Below, piece after piece: positions 11,337 through 22,741 of a stretch of DNA of 64,000 nucleotides. Made by a program: the position numbers and the translations under genes. Position 1 is the stretch's first letter. Each line of letters starts with the position of its first letter. The notes beneath the pieces are model-generated. The model had not been told where the DNA came from. It did not search any database and worked only from the letters and a program-made list of their open reading frames with translations. The stretch is from Telopea speciosissima. Taxonomy: Eukaryota > Streptophyta > Magnoliopsida > Proteales > Proteaceae. The stretch is from NCBI RefSeq assembly GCF_018873765.1, contig NC_057919.1:64908984-64972983 (forward strand), written 5' to 3'.

Positions 11337-12515
11337 TGATGTAGATTCATCACCAAATAGGGCTTGTTTCATTGGGAATAAGTCTAGGGTTGGGTTACAT
11401 ACATGTTGGGCCTTTGATCCCATGGGTTTCTAATGTAATAGGCCACTTTTATGGGCCTAAAATATGGGTATATAGGTTGCATACGGGATTACCCAAATAC
11501 TTAGTTTATTTTTATGTTTTTTAATTGAACCGGTTCAAATTGGTTGCATCCAATTGGTTCAATTTAAGTAATCATTTGACTTGGTTAAGTGGTCATGTGA
11601 CAACTTAATTGGTCATGTGATGTAAGTTGGGCTGGATTAGGACTCTATAAGTCCAGCCATGTTTTGAGTCAATTTCCTTTAGTATTCTAGTTTCCTAGTC
11701 AGTTTAAGTTACCTAATAGGTTAGGGATAGGGTTAGGCCATTCCTTTTTAGTGTCTAAGTCTATTTTTGAGTCTTCTATATAAGTTTGTAAGGGAGGCCA
11801 GCATTACATACGAATTTGATTAATAAAAATTAGCTTTATGCTTGCTGCCATTGCTGCTGCTCTTTGTAAGTGTATATCCTTGTGGATCTCAAGGTGGTAA
11901 AGGGTTGGTGGACTCCTGCGACTCCTTGCATTGTGAAGATCGGGAGGCTCTTTCAAATCATCAAGCTGCTTCCATTGTCCTGCAATATAGTGAGTTTGTA
12001 CCTGTTTTCTTATTTTAAACCTTCTTCTATCATCCTTTATCTTCCCTTAGACCTAATCCACAGTCCCCTCCATCCATCAAACCCTAATTCTCCATTAAAC
12101 CTGCACTCCTACCTCCACTAGGATTCCCCCATAACTCCAATTTTAGCCATTACTTTCGAACTCTACTTCCAGCTTATATTCCCCACACCAATCCCCACAT
12201 TCGACCTTAACCCTAGCCCTTAGTTTTCACTTTAACCACTCCATTCCCCCACTCCATTAAACCTTCAAAACCTGCAACTCAATTCTGTCCAGAATTGCAG
12301 AATTTTAAAACCTTCCCAAATCCAATTATTTTTATCCCATAATAACCCCCTAGACTTGCATATTAAAGTTATATAAGACCCATTCCCAAATTCCCATCCT
12401 AAACCCTAGAATTAACCTAAATCCTAGTGCTGTCCATTCGAACCAGCAACCCCTTTTGCGATTGATCCTGTTGTTTGGCTCTTAGTAGGTCTTCTACCTT
12501 CCTAGGACTACATTA
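11337..12515 (+). repeat. 3' LTR of element D
   Basis: 1,179 bp, nearly identical to 8900-10077, with the same TATA box at 11777-11784. It is followed by target duplication CAAAG. Confidence 0.9.
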
Positions 12516-15233
12516 CAAAGGAAAGAGAGGACACAAAAGCACGATAGAAAGGAGACAAAGCATCATAGGAAACAAAATTGGTGATAGGATGTTGGGTGCA
12601 AGATCTAATGCCTTTACGGAAAGCAATGGGTAAATCAAGAGAGGGATCCTTACCAGGTAATGTAGCAGAATCTGGATCTGGATCAAGCTCTAACGGTTGG
12701 AGAAGTGGTACAGTAGTGGTAGTCTCAACTTGCTCTTTGTGCTTCTGGGTGTAGACTTGATGAACAGGAATTTGACTCACAAGTCTGCGCTCCCCCTGAA
12801 TAGGAAGCAAACTAGAAACAGAAGTTGGCTCACCCTGAATAGGAGCCAGAAGGATAGAAGAGGGCTCCCCCTTAATAGAAGATGGTAGAGGCAGGCACAT
12901 CTTCAAATACTGGATCATGCTCCCCCTGAAGAGGTGGCTAAGAATAATATGTCAGGGATTCATGGAAGACAATGTCCATGGTAACAAATGTACGTCGAGA
13001 AGGTGGATGATAACATTTGTATCCTTTCTGGGTGGCGGAGTAGCCCAAAAATATACACTGGATTCTCCGAGGATCGGGCTTACCATGAAGATGATGATTG
13101 CGAGCATAGCAGACACAACCAAAGATTTTTGGGGGAACCACAAAGGAGGAAGAACCTTGAAGGAGGTCAACAGGAGTACGACCATCAAGTACAAGGGTAG
13201 GCATACAGTTGATAAGGTAGGCAGTGGTGAGGATAGCATCACTCCAATATTGAGGAGGAACCTACTGTGCAAACATAATGGCCCGAGCCACTTCCAAAAG
13301 GTGCCCATTTTCCTTTTGGCGACTCCATTCTGGGCAGGGGTGTCTACACAGTTGGTCTGATGGAGGATGTCATTCTTAGCCAAATAGGTTTGGAACTGAC
13401 CTTCCATGTATTCTTTGCCATTATCACTGATGGAAGTGCTGGAAACATCGAAAAACCTCACTCTTGTGCTGCATCATATACACCCAAGTGGTCCTAGTAA
13501 AGCAATCAATGAAGGAAACAAACCATCTATGGCCAGAAATAGAAACACAATGGGCAGGGCCCCACACATCAGTTGAACTAAAGCAAATGGAGAAGTACTT
13601 TTATTGATTGAAGAGTAAGTAGAACGAGTCTAAAACTCATCCTTGTTACAACTTTTAACTAACTAAGGAAACAAAAAAGCTAAGGTTCGAAGAGGAGGGT
13701 GACCAAGCCGACAATGCCATAGATGGAGATCCGAAGAAGTTGCTAAATGTAACTGATGAGCCGAAGAAGAAATTGATGGTGGACTAGTCTGACCTGTGTC
13801 AAGGATGTAGAGACTACCATGTACCTTACCACCCCCAGTCGTGTGGCCTTGCACCAGACCCTGTATGACACAATGAGAGGGAAAGAAGGTTATTTTGCAG
13901 TTCAAATCTCTGGTTAAACTACTAATGAAAAGAAGATTAGTAGGAAATGAAGGAACATGCAAAACAGAATTTAAGGTAATGGTAGGAGAGCAGTGAATGG
14001 ATCCCTTTCCATGAATGGGAGAAAGGGAACCATTAGTTGCTCGAACAGTATCCTTTCCAGAACAAGGAGAATAATGATGAAAAACATGAGAGGAACCAGT
14101 CATGTGGTCAGTGGCTCGGAGTCTATGATCCAAGGACTGGAGACCGCCGATGCACAATGACTACCGATCAGAATACCTGAGGCAAAGTAAGAACCAAGAG
14201 AGGCAGCAGGTGCAGGTGTAGGTGCAGTAGAAGGTGCAGCGGAAGATGGCTGGAGCATGCGACAGAGGGCTAGTAGTGCATCCTGAGTGAAACCAATGTC
14301 AGTGGAGGGGACTATAGCAGTAGGAGCAGTAGCTTCAATCAGATTTGCCCTCGGTTTGAGCTTCCCCTTGCCTCGTATCGCCTCAAAATCAGCAGGCTTC
14401 CCATCTTACTTCCAACATTGAGCCTTTGTATGATAGGGCTTGTGACAATGCTCATACTTGACAGGCTCTTTGGAGGCAACATTACCACTGTCAGTAGTGG
14501 CAATAGGAGCAAGACTGGAAGTAGTCTATAGGGCAGACCTATCAACAGTAGGAGCATGTAACATACTAACATCGCAGCCTGACAAGTCTCCTCTGTATGA
14601 ATCATGGCAAAAGATTGCTTTAGTGGGAAAGGGAGACTGGTTCAACACTTGCATTCTAATGGGGTCATACTCCACATTCAGGCCGGCCAAGAAGTCGTAC
14701 ACACGGATACTGTTGATGTATTTACGGTAGGCAGCAACATCAGTAGGTGTAGAGGGCTGATACGTGGAGTAATGATCCAATTGCTGCCACAAGCTTTTGA
14801 GGGCAGCATAGTAGGTAGAGACAGACAACTCCTTCTGAGTGAGGTCATGAGCCTTTTTGCGAATCTCATACACCTGGGCAGCATTCCCAATACGCCCATA
14901 AGTCTCCTTGGCGGCACTCCAGATCTGATTGGCCGTTTCCAGAAGCATGAAATTGTCGGACAGATCTGGTTGTATAGATTGCAACAAGTAGGACATCACC
15001 ATGGCATCATTGGACAGCCACTTCTCTTGCGGAGTTCCAATGGTGGCTGGCATGGGGTTAGTCCTAAGTATATGGCCAGCCAGCCCTCGACCAGCAATGG
15101 TCAAGTAAGTGGTCCAAGAACACTTGAGGTAATTTGTCCCATCGAGCTTGATAGGAGCAGAAAGTGGAAGGAGGTCTATCCGGGGCTGTCCATCTTGCCC
15201 AGAGGTTGTAGAAGAGGCATCTGAGCCAGTCAT
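12516..15233 (-). pseudogene. Copia A gag, protease and integrase region, broken
   Basis: Minus strand, read leftwards. Gag from ATG at 15233 (LDGTNYLKCSWTTYLTIAGR, ETYGRIGNAAQVYEIRKKA), frame lost after about 14600. A degraded protease/pre-integrase segment at 14157-13663 keeps DHMTGSSHVFHHYSP and CRLGHPP but has lost the catalytic DSG. Integrase at 13461-12938 keeps DTPAQNGVAKRK and FGCVCYA. A linker follows to 12521, where D interrupts the frame at the SSLSFV codons. It aligns by eye throughout with B, so A and B are related families. Confidence 0.85.
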
Positions 15234-16057
15234 GATGATTCAAAGAAATGCTCCAATAAACAAGGCAGCAACACAGTAACTTACTTGCTGAAAAAAGGCA
15301 ACAGAAAAATCCCCAAGAAATCTCCAATAAGATAGGCTGAAATATTGATTGAGTACTCTTCAATGATGATGGAAGAAATCCTCAAAAATTCACACAAAAC
15401 TGAGGAGGAGAACTATACAGGGCAATTCATCAAACACCTGGCGAGCACACTTGTATGCTGAGATCGATGAGTGTTGATATCTTGATCAATGCTTGGAGGA
15501 AGCGCCTCAAATTTGGATCAAACACTCCTCTAGAATGAGGGAAGCTTCCCTAAAAAAAACAGCGGCAACAGATAAGAGAAACTCCAAATCAATTTGAGTG
15601 TCAGGGTTTTGAAAAACCTGACAATGGAGATATCGATTTGCTGGCAGACGGGCTGAGGCTGCTGTTGAAGAATGCTGATTGGTGTAGAAAGACTATTGAT
15701 AGTAGCTGGCCAAGGGTGCTGATGTGGATCTTCAAGGATGGAAGACTCGATCTCCAATGTTTGGGCAGATTCGATCTTCAAGAGATGAAGACTCTAAAAA
15801 TCGCAGAAAGTGGCCGCATCAATCCAACAACATCTTCTAAATCATAATCTGATTGAGGTAGGTAGAGTACAGCACAAGATCAATCGATCACCTCATTTGT
15901 GCTGTCCGTAGTGCAGATTTCAGACCAAGAAGAAAGGGAGAAGAAGAAGGTGGAGAAGGTAAAGAAGGTTGAAGGTGAAGGGAGGGCAGTTAGAGAGAGG
16001 AAGAAGCGATGGGGTTAAAGCTGGTTCTAACCCTAGATCAGATTAGCTCTGATACCA
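15234..16057 (-). other. Copia A 5' untranslated leader with primer binding site
   Basis: About 0.8 kb between A's gag ATG (minus strand, 15233) and its 5' LTR at 16058. The priming-site complement gctctgatacca is at 16046-16057. No other coding potential is seen. Confidence 0.75.
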
Positions 16058-16208
16058 TGTTAGAAGAATGAGAGAAGAATGGGAGAATGGCTTGAGTGAA
16101 TTATTTCCTTCACTCACAGCCCCTTCATTTATATCTTTCACTTATAAGCAGAATTACAATACTGCTCCTGTATAGCCGACTATGCTTATAACAAGGAATA
16201 AACAAGAG
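16058..16208 (-). repeat. Right (5') LTR of Copia A, first part
   Basis: Starts TGTTAGAAGAATG directly after the priming-site complement and matches 1519-1669. It stops at aagag (16204-16208), where element C is inserted. The remainder is 22694-22741. Confidence 0.88.
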
Positions 16209-16461
16209 TGTAAATAAAACCAGATTTAATGGAGAAGATGGAGAGGAAGAAGATGATGAAGAAGAGAAGCGGCTGTAATCCTTTGGGGGAGAACTATCGA
16301 ATGAAATTGTTCTCCCCTCTTCACCAATATTATTAATAATAGAGTAGATAACACATAAGAAATTCCCAAACTGCCCCTGACTAACAACTCTCATCTCTAG
16401 TTACTGTTCACGTGAACAGTGTATGGTACTGTTTATGACACTGTTCACGTGAGCATTAACA
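16209..16461 (-). repeat. Left (3') LTR of Copia C
   Basis: 253 bp, TGTAAATAAAACC to GCATTAACA, containing repeated ctgttcacgtgaacagt-type palindromic motifs near 16405-16455. It is followed by the polypurine complement. Confidence 0.88.
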
Positions 16462-16468
16462 CTCCCCC

Positions 16469-17956
16469 TCAAGCTGGAGCATAGATGTTAATCATACCTA
16501 GCTTGTTACAAATATAATCAATTCTCACACTTCCCAAGGACTTAGTAAAAATATCAGCAAGTTGCTCCCCTGTACGAACATGTTGTGGAGCAATAAAACC
16601 TTCTTGTAGTTTCTCTCGAACAAAATGGCAATCAACCTCTATATGCTTTGTCCTCTCATGAAACACAGGATTGGAAGCTATATGGATAGCAGCTTGATTA
16701 TCACACCACAACTGTATAGGTAACTCCTTCGTAAATTTCAACTCAGTCAACAACTGCTTCATCTACATCAGCTCGCAAGTAACCTGTGCCATAGCCCGAT
16801 ACTCTACCTCTGCACTAGATCTTGCTACTACTGGCTGTTTCTTGCTCTTCCAGGACACAAAATTTCCCCCCACAAAGACACAATGCCCAGTGGTAGACCT
16901 CCTGTCCACAGGAGAACCAGCCCAATCAGCATCACAAAATCCCTCAACACGTCCATGACCATGATCAGTGTAGAGTAGACCACGACCTGGAGTTTTCTTG
17001 AGGTATCTCAGAATTCGAATCACAGCATCCCAATGTGACGTCCTAGGAGAGGACAGAATTTGACTTACTACACTAACCGGAAAGGCAATATCCGGTCGAG
17101 TCATAGTGAGATAATTTAATTTTCCAACAAGTCTTCTATATTTTTCTGGATCATCAAGAGCATCACCACTATCAGTTGTCAACTTCAAATTTGGGTCCAT
17201 TGGAGTATCCAAAGGTTTAGACCCAAGCATACCTGTTTCGGAAAGCAGGTCAAGAACATATTTCCTCTGGGAGAGAGAAATACCTTTACTAGACTGAGCT
17301 ACCTCAACTCCAAGAAAGTACTTCAACTTACCAAGATCCTTGGTCTGAAATTTACACTGCAAATGTAACTTGAGCTGCTTAATGCCTTCAACATCATCAC
17401 CAGTGATGACTATATCATCTACATATACCACCAAAAATATCCTGCCAGCCTTGCTATGCCGGTAGAACACCGAATGATCACTGCCACACCGAGTCATCCC
17501 AAATTCCAGAGCAACATCTGAAAATCTCCCAAACCAGGCCCTGAGAGATTGTTTCAAACCATACAACGACTTCTTAAGTTTGCACACTAAACCAGACTCC
17601 CCCTGAGCAACAAACCCAAGAGGTTGCTCCATATAAACCTCCTCATGGAGATCACCATAAAGAAAAGCATTCTTCACGTCCAACTGAAAAAGAGGCCAAT
17701 GATGGGATGCGGCAAGAGAGATCAAAAGACGAACAGATGCAAGCTTGGCAATAGGGGAAAAGGTATCAAGATAATCAACTCTATAAACCTGTGTATAACC
17801 TTTGGCAACTAAGCGTGCCTTCAAACGAGCCAAAGAACCATCAGGGTTCACTTTAACCACATATACCCACTGACAACCAACAACCTTCTTGCCAGCAGGT
17901 AACGGTACCAAGTCCCAACTATGATTTTCAGCCAAGGCAGCCAATTCCTCCTCCAT
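16469..17956 (-). pseudogene. Copia C reverse transcriptase and RNase H
   Basis: Two adjoining minus-strand frames, 17956-16763 (397 aa) and 16762-16469, are separated by a single stop. Reverse transcriptase motifs: VDYLDTFSPIAKLASVR, LFQLDVKNAFLYGDLHEEVY and the catalytic LVVYVDDIVITGDD. RNase H: EGFCDADWAGSPVDRRSTTG and ARSSAEVEYRAMAQ, then DNQAAIHIASNPVFHERTKH and ADIFTKSLG. It ends just before the polypurine tract. Apart from the one stop the region is well preserved. Confidence 0.9.
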
Positions 17957-17965
17957 AGCTGTCCT

Positions 17966-19164
17966 CTAACCAGAGTGGGATAATGCCTCTGAAACAGACT
18001 TAAGGGTAGGATAAGACTCAACAGTAGAGAGACAAGCAGTAAAGTTAGCAGATAAGCCTGTATAAGAAACAAAATGAGACAAAGGATGTTGAGTACAACT
18101 ACGAACACCCTTACGAAGAGCAATGGGAATATCAAGATCAAAAGAAGGAATACTTAACTGAGGAGTAGGATCCGCAGGCGAAGTTGAAGTTGGAGGATCA
18201 GTAGAGACTGGGGGTGCTGTATCATCTCGAGGACGCCGAACAAATGTAAACCAAAAAAGGAGGACGGGCAGGCCGAACAGGAGGAGGCGGAGGCAGAGGT
18301 GACGGAGACAGAGCAGCAGCCAGTTGACCATAGGAAACAGTACGTTGCACCACATATAAAGGAAGATCCTCATCCAACTCCGAGGAAATAAAAGATGTAT
18401 CATCATAAGCAGTGGACTCAAAAAAGTTAACATCTGCAGAGACAAAGTACTTTCGAAGAACTGGTGAATAATACCGATAACCTTTTTGAGTGCGTGAATA
18501 ACCTAAGAAAATACATTTAATAGCCCGGGGATCTAATTTGGACAGACCTGGACGATGGTCACGGATAAAGCAAACACACCCAAAAATTCTAGGTGGTAAA
18601 AAAAAGAGAGGTTCAGTAGGAATAAAAGAGAATGAGGAATCCCACCCTGTAACATAGAAGATGGCATACGATTTATAAGGAAACAAGCAGTCAAGACAGC
18701 ATCAGCCCAAAAGATTTTTGGTACTTTCATCTCAAAAAGAATTGAACGGGTCATTTCCATTAAATGTCTATTCTTCCGTTCAGCTACACCATTTTGTTGG
18801 GGTGTATCTGAACAAGAAGACTGGTGCAACATGCCACGGTTAGCCATAAAAGAATTAAATGGAGCAGAAAAATATTCAAGGGCATTATCACTACGTAAAA
18901 CACAAATATTCTTATTAAACTGAGTCTGAATTTCAGTAACAAATGCACAAAAAATGGCAAACAGCTTAGAACGACTTTTCATTAAATAAATCCAGGTGAC
19001 TCTAGAATAGTCATCAACAAAAGTAACAAAATATTTAAATCCCGTCTTAGAAGTAATAGAGCAAGGCCCCCATACATCAGAATGCACTAAAGAAAAAAGG
19101 TACGCAGACCGTTTATTGACTATGGGGGATAATTCTCACGGTGGAGCTTTCCAAACTAACATGA
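17966..19164 (-). pseudogene. Copia C integrase and linker, frameshifted
   Basis: Integrase core at 19087-18533: HSDVWGPCSITSKTGFKYF, VDDYSRVTWIYLMKS, RSDNALEYFS, then NGVAERKNRHLMEM. Overlapping frames at 18686-18222 and 18445-17966 carry the end of integrase (FGCVCFIRDHR, CIFLGYSRTQKGY) and the proline-rich linker before reverse transcriptase. At least two frameshifts are present. Solo LTR E interrupts the region just upstream. Confidence 0.85.
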
Positions 19165-19169
19165 CTCAC

Positions 19170-20441
19170 TGATGCAGATCCTAGCCTCCTCGAATTAAAG
19201 AAGCCACCCTAAACCTAGGGTTTTAGTAGGAGCCTTAGCTTAGTTTAGTTTATTTCCATACTTAGTTTTTATTTTGTGTTTTTAATTGAACCGGGTTAAA
19301 TTGGTTGCATCCAATTGGTTCAATTGGTCTAATTTAAGTGAAGTGATCCTATTGGCTAAGAGGTTCTTATATCCTATTGGCTAGTAGGGAATCTTCTTTT
19401 ATTTTAAGTAGTTTAAGTTGTTTTTAAGTCATTAGGACTCTATTTTGAGTCTATTTCAGTTTCCTAGTCAGTTTAAGTTAGCTAATAGGTTAAGAATTGG
19501 GTTAAGCCATTCCTTTTTAGTGTCTAAGTCTAATTTGAGTCTTTTATATAAGGTTCTAAGGGGGCCAAGTATTGAATACGAATTTTAATTAATAAAAACT
19601 CAGCTTTATGCTTGCTGCCTTTGTTGCTGCCTTTGCTCCATCGCGAGTGTGCCTTGTGAGTAATATCAAGGTGAAGGGAATGGTGGATCTCCAATCGACT
19701 CCTTGCATCTTGTAGATCAGGAGGTCCTTCTTCTTCGTCAATCAAGCTTCCTCAACTTGCTGCTACTGCAGATTTGCAGATCCGGTGAGTTGTTTGTTAA
19801 TTTAGTTATTCCCTTCTTCCTCTAACCTAATCCACACACCCCTCCTTCCATCAAACCCTAATTCTCCATTAAACCTGCAACTCCTTCCTCAACTAAGACT
19901 CCCTTATAATTCCAGATTTAGCCTTCACCCTCAAACCCTACTTCCAGCCCACGTTCCCTACATCACTCCCCACACTCGACCTTAACCCTAGCCTTTAGTA
20001 TTCACTCTAACCCCTCCATTCCCCCACTCCATTAAACCCTAAAACCTGCAACTCAATTCTGGCCCCAACTGCAGAATTTTAAAACCCCTCCAAACCCTAA
20101 CCTTTTTCTGTTATTAAGGTCCCCTAAACTTGCATGGTAAAACCCTATAAACCCCTTTCCCAAAATCTATCCCTAAACCCTAGATCTTGCAAACAATCAA
20201 TTTTCACAAGGCCTCTAACCCGAAACCCTAGATTTCCAACCTTATCCAAATCCATCCAAACCTACACCACTAGACTCCTAAAAACCTGCACATCTTTACC
20301 AAATAAAACCCTAGCTCGAAACCCTAACCCTAACCCTAAATTTTGACCTAATTAGCCAAATCTGTCCCATTCGGCCAATCCTATTACTTAACCCTATTCC
20401 CCTGGTTCCTGGTGGGAATTGTCCTACCTAGGACTACATTA
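19170..20441 (+). mobile_element. Solo LTR E (same family as element D), nested in C
   Basis: A single 1,272-bp LTR beginning TGATGCAGATC and ending GACTACATTA, flanked by perfect 5-bp duplications CTCAC (19165-19169, 20442-20446). It matches the LTRs of D at both ends and in blocks through the middle (for example gaaccgggttaaattggttgcat and the aaccctaattctccattaaacctg region) but is clearly older. It contains no priming site or interior. A solo LTR arises when the two LTRs of a full element recombine and delete the interior. It carries many aaaccctaa-like motifs. Confidence 0.9.
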
Positions 20442-20446
20442 CTCAC

Positions 20447-21035
20447 ACTCTAAACTAGAAAGGGAACTAAAACGAGGATCCAACTTTTGAAAACTCTGCA
20501 AAGACGGATGGCCCAGCCGACAATGAACTTGGTGTGGAGACAAAACACTGGAATAAGCAACTAAAGGAGAGTCTTCAAGATGATACAACCCCCCTTGCTC
20601 ACATCCCCTACCAAGCATCTTCTTCGTCATAAGATCCTAAAAAACACAGGAATCAGGATAAAAGGTCACTGAACAATTGTAGGCTTTAGTAATTTTACTA
20701 ACAGAAAGCAGGTTACAAGGGAAGTCAGGTAAATAGAGAACAGAAGACAAGAACAAGCACTTAGTTGGGTTGACAGTACCCGTGCCAGTGACTTTGGCAA
20801 GGGAACCATCAGCCAATGTAACACTAGACTCTGAAGACCGAAAGGAAGAAAAATTACTTGACACACCAGACATATGATCAGAAACACCTGAATCAATGAT
20901 CCAGGGACGAGAAGTGGAGAAACACGCAGTGGCATTACCTGTCTGGGCAAAAGTAGCCGTGGAGGAAGATGTAGAAGGCCAAGAAATCTGAAACTGTATG
21001 AACTGAGCATAATCCTCATCAGATAACCTTACCAA
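20447..21035 (-). pseudogene. Copia C protease and pre-integrase segment
   Basis: Minus-strand frame 21035-20637 with protease core IIDSGVSDHMSG (aspartic protease DSG triad; usual DSGA altered to DSGV) and VLYLPDFPCNLLSVSKITK. After one stop it is followed by 20630-20447 with GLYHLEDSP and CRLGHPSLQSFQKL. Solo LTR E interrupts after SLSSLECE, and the chain continues at 19164. Confidence 0.87.
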
Positions 21036-21119
21036 CTTACCCTCAGAAGGTGTAGCAGGAGACTCGGTACTAGCTGCTGAATTAGCACACTGCTGTTGCG
21101 GTGGCTTCCCATGAAGTTT

Positions 21120-21971
21120 TCAACAAAAGCGTTGGATGTGTCCTGGTTGACCACAGTGATTACAAGTCTTCACAGAACCAGAATTTTCACCACCATTACC
21201 ACTACCACTGCCTCTTCCACCTCCACGGCCAGCTATACCACCACTACGGCCCCCATTACGTCCACCATTACCTCTCCCGTGACTAGAAGCAACAAGGGCA
21301 GAGCTCTCACCAGGAGCAGCTGCTAGTTCATGGGAACTTTCACGAGAAACACGAAGAACGCGAGAAAAAGTTTCTGCAAGTGAGGCAATTTTATCTCCTC
21401 CAAGAATAGTGGAACGTACTAAGTCATATTCCTGGCCCAGTCCTTCCAAAAATCCCATTACCACAAGTTGTTCACGTTGATCTTGCATCTGTTTCACATC
21501 CGAACTAATGGGCAGCCATGCATTTAACTCTTCAAACATTCGTTTATAATCGGCAAAATATTGGGTCAACGGACGTCCCTTCCTATCAGCACGATAGAAC
21601 TCCTGTGACAGCTCATATATACGGGATAGATTATTCTGTCCAGAATACAAAACATGTAAGTAATCCCATAACTCCTTCACATTATCTATGTGAGTCACTA
21701 AGTCAACAATCTGTGAATCCATACTATTCAACATCTGTCCTAGAATGCGTACATCTACAATTTCCCACGCTTCATCATCCTTTGGTTTGGCCTTTGTAAG
21801 ATGTTTCTGTTGGCCAAGACCAGTCAAAACAAAACAACCCACAATTTTCTTCCATTGCTGGAAATTACTTACCCCTTCCAATCTCTTCTCTGTAATAGAT
21901 TTAGAAGAGCCCGAAACAACCTTAGAGATAACACCTTTAGAATCTTCAGTTGGGTCACCCATCTCGATCAA
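21120..21971 (-). CDS. Copia C gag protein
   Basis: Open minus-strand frame of 283 aa. Residues about 25-190 match the Copia gag (UBN2-type) fold: VSNFQQWKKIVGCFVLTGLG, then LWDYLHVLYSGQNNLSRIYE and QREQLVVMGFLEGL. A Gly/Arg-rich linker (about 230-262) leads to a zinc knuckle, CNHCGQPGHIQRFC (CX2CX4HX4C), at the very end, where a stop cuts gag from the protease frame. It would form particle coats around element RNA. The stop after the knuckle may be a mutation, since the frame continues with KLHGKPP. Confidence 0.8.
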   Translation of the reverse strand: MIEMGDPTEDSKGVISKVVSGSSKSITEKRLEGVSNFQQWKKIVGCFVLTGLGQQKHLTKAKPKDDEAWEIVDVRILGQMLNSMDSQIVDLVTHIDNVKELWDYLHVLYSGQNNLSRIYELSQEFYRADRKGRPLTQYFADYKRMFEELNAWLPISSDVKQMQDQREQLVVMGFLEGLGQEYDLVRSTILGGDKIASLAETFSRVLRVSRESSHELAAAPGESSALVASSHGRGNGGRNGGRSGGIAGRGGGRGSGSGNGGENSGSVKTCNHCGQPGHIQRFC

Positions 21972-22408
21972 GCAAACCGATGCAGAAATTCACCAACAAC
22001 TAATAAAAACTGAGCAAAAGTGATGAACCAGCAAGCAAACACGATCGCCAACAGCCAACGAAAAATTCAGAGATCGATTTTAGAACAAAAATCGATGCAA
22101 TCTCAATATCCAGCAAGGATCGATTCAGGGAAAACCTTACAAAGAACCCTCAAACCACCAAAAAGAAGAACTAAAATCGAAAAATAATCACCTCCCAAAA
22201 CCTTGAATCGATATCAAGCAATCACCACAAAATCGAGACTAGGTTCATTTATATAATCATGAACCAGTCTCAGCAAACTCCACCAAAACGCAGCATAGGG
22301 TGTTGCAACCCCTTCAAACGTGAAGCCTTCAAAACCACAACACTGTCTTGATCAATTTGAGAGTAATCGAGTAGGTCCTAGGATGTAGAATCGACTCCTA
22401 AGATCCTA

Positions 22409-22420
22409 GCTCTGATACCA
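22409..22420 (-). other. Primer binding site of Copia C
   Basis: + strand gctctgatacca (element strand TGGTATCAGAGC), next to the 5' LTR of C. The leader 21972-22408 between this site and gag has no other recognisable content. Confidence 0.88.
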
Positions 22421-22688
22421 TGTAAATAAAACCAGATTTAATGGAGAAGATGGAGAGGAAGAAGATGAAGAAGAAGAGAAGTGGTTGTAACCCTTTGGGG
22501 AGAACTATCGAATGAAATTGTTCTCCCCTCTTCACCAATATTATTAATAATAGGGTAGAGCTAACACACAAGAGAAATTCCCAAACTGCCCCTGACTAAC
22601 AACTCTCATCTCTAGCTACTGTTCATGTGAACAGTGTACGGTACTGTTCACAACACTGTTCATGAACAGTACCCAAAGCACATTAACA
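22421..22688 (-). repeat. Right (5') LTR of Copia C
   Basis: 268 bp, directly following the priming-site complement. It is slightly longer than its partner because of differences in the gttcatgaacagt-rich end, and is followed by AAGCG. Confidence 0.88.
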
Positions 22689-22693
22689 AAGCG

Positions 22694-22741
22694 AAAAGTT
22701 AAAAACCCCAAAATACCCTTATTGGGTTACATAACTCAACA
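22694..22741 (-). repeat. Right (5') LTR of Copia A, second part
   Basis: Continues the LTR broken at 16208; gaaaagttaaaaacccc matches the left LTR near 1670, and it ends CTCAACA. Target duplication AAAAG follows at 22742-22746, the partner of 1514-1518. Confidence 0.88.

Larger units (their letters stand above)
8900..12515 (+). mobile_element. Element D: gag-only LTR retrotransposon (TR-GAG type), nested in A
   Basis: A 3,616-bp element in the same orientation as WDR6. LTRs are 8900-10077 (1,178 bp) and 11337-12515 (1,179 bp), beginning TGATG and ending CATTA; they differ at roughly 3% over the first 650 bp by eye. Target duplications CAAAG are perfect (8895-8899, 12516-12520). The priming site tggtatcagagcc is at 10080-10092. 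The purine-rich stretch ending ttggggagagt directly before the 3' LTR is the usual Ty3/Gypsy 3' end. The 1.26-kb interior encodes only a Ty3-type gag region and an acidic stretch; there is no protease, reverse transcriptase, RNase H or integrase. This matches terminal-repeat retrotransposons with a gag domain, which depend on another element for reverse transcription. Confidence 0.9.
16209..22688 (-). mobile_element. Copia element C, inserted in the LTR of A
   Basis: A 6,480-bp Copia element including a 1,272-bp solo LTR (E). LTRs are 16209-16461 (253 bp) and 22421-22688 (268 bp), TGTAAATAAAACC to CATTAACA. The priming-site complement gctctgatacca is at 22409-22420 and the polypurine complement starts at 16462. 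Target duplications AAGAG (16204-16208) and AAGCG (22689-22693) differ at one base. Its gag and pol belong to a Copia family distinct from A and B. Orientation is antisense to WDR6. Confidence 0.92.
1519..22741 (-). mobile_element. Copia element A, outermost LTR retrotransposon of the intron nest
   Basis: Ty1/Copia element in antisense orientation to WDR6. The left LTR is 1519-1717. The right LTR is split by element C into 16058-16208 and 22694-22741. Perfect 5-bp target-site duplications AAAAG flank it (1514-1518 and 22742-22746). The priming site complement gctctgatacca is at 16046-16057 and the polypurine tract complement ctccccctc at 1718-1726. Its own sequence is 1519-1845, 7513-8899, 12516-16208 and 22694-22741, roughly 5.4 kb once B, D and C are removed. 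Coding content is gag, protease, integrase, reverse transcriptase and RNase H, all broken. It resembles element B closely enough to be the same or a sister family. Confidence 0.9.

Noticed and set aside
20320..20341. Interstitial telomere array
   Set aside because: Only about three units and not the pure plant TTTAGGG order; better explained as part of the LTR's aaccctaa-rich composition.
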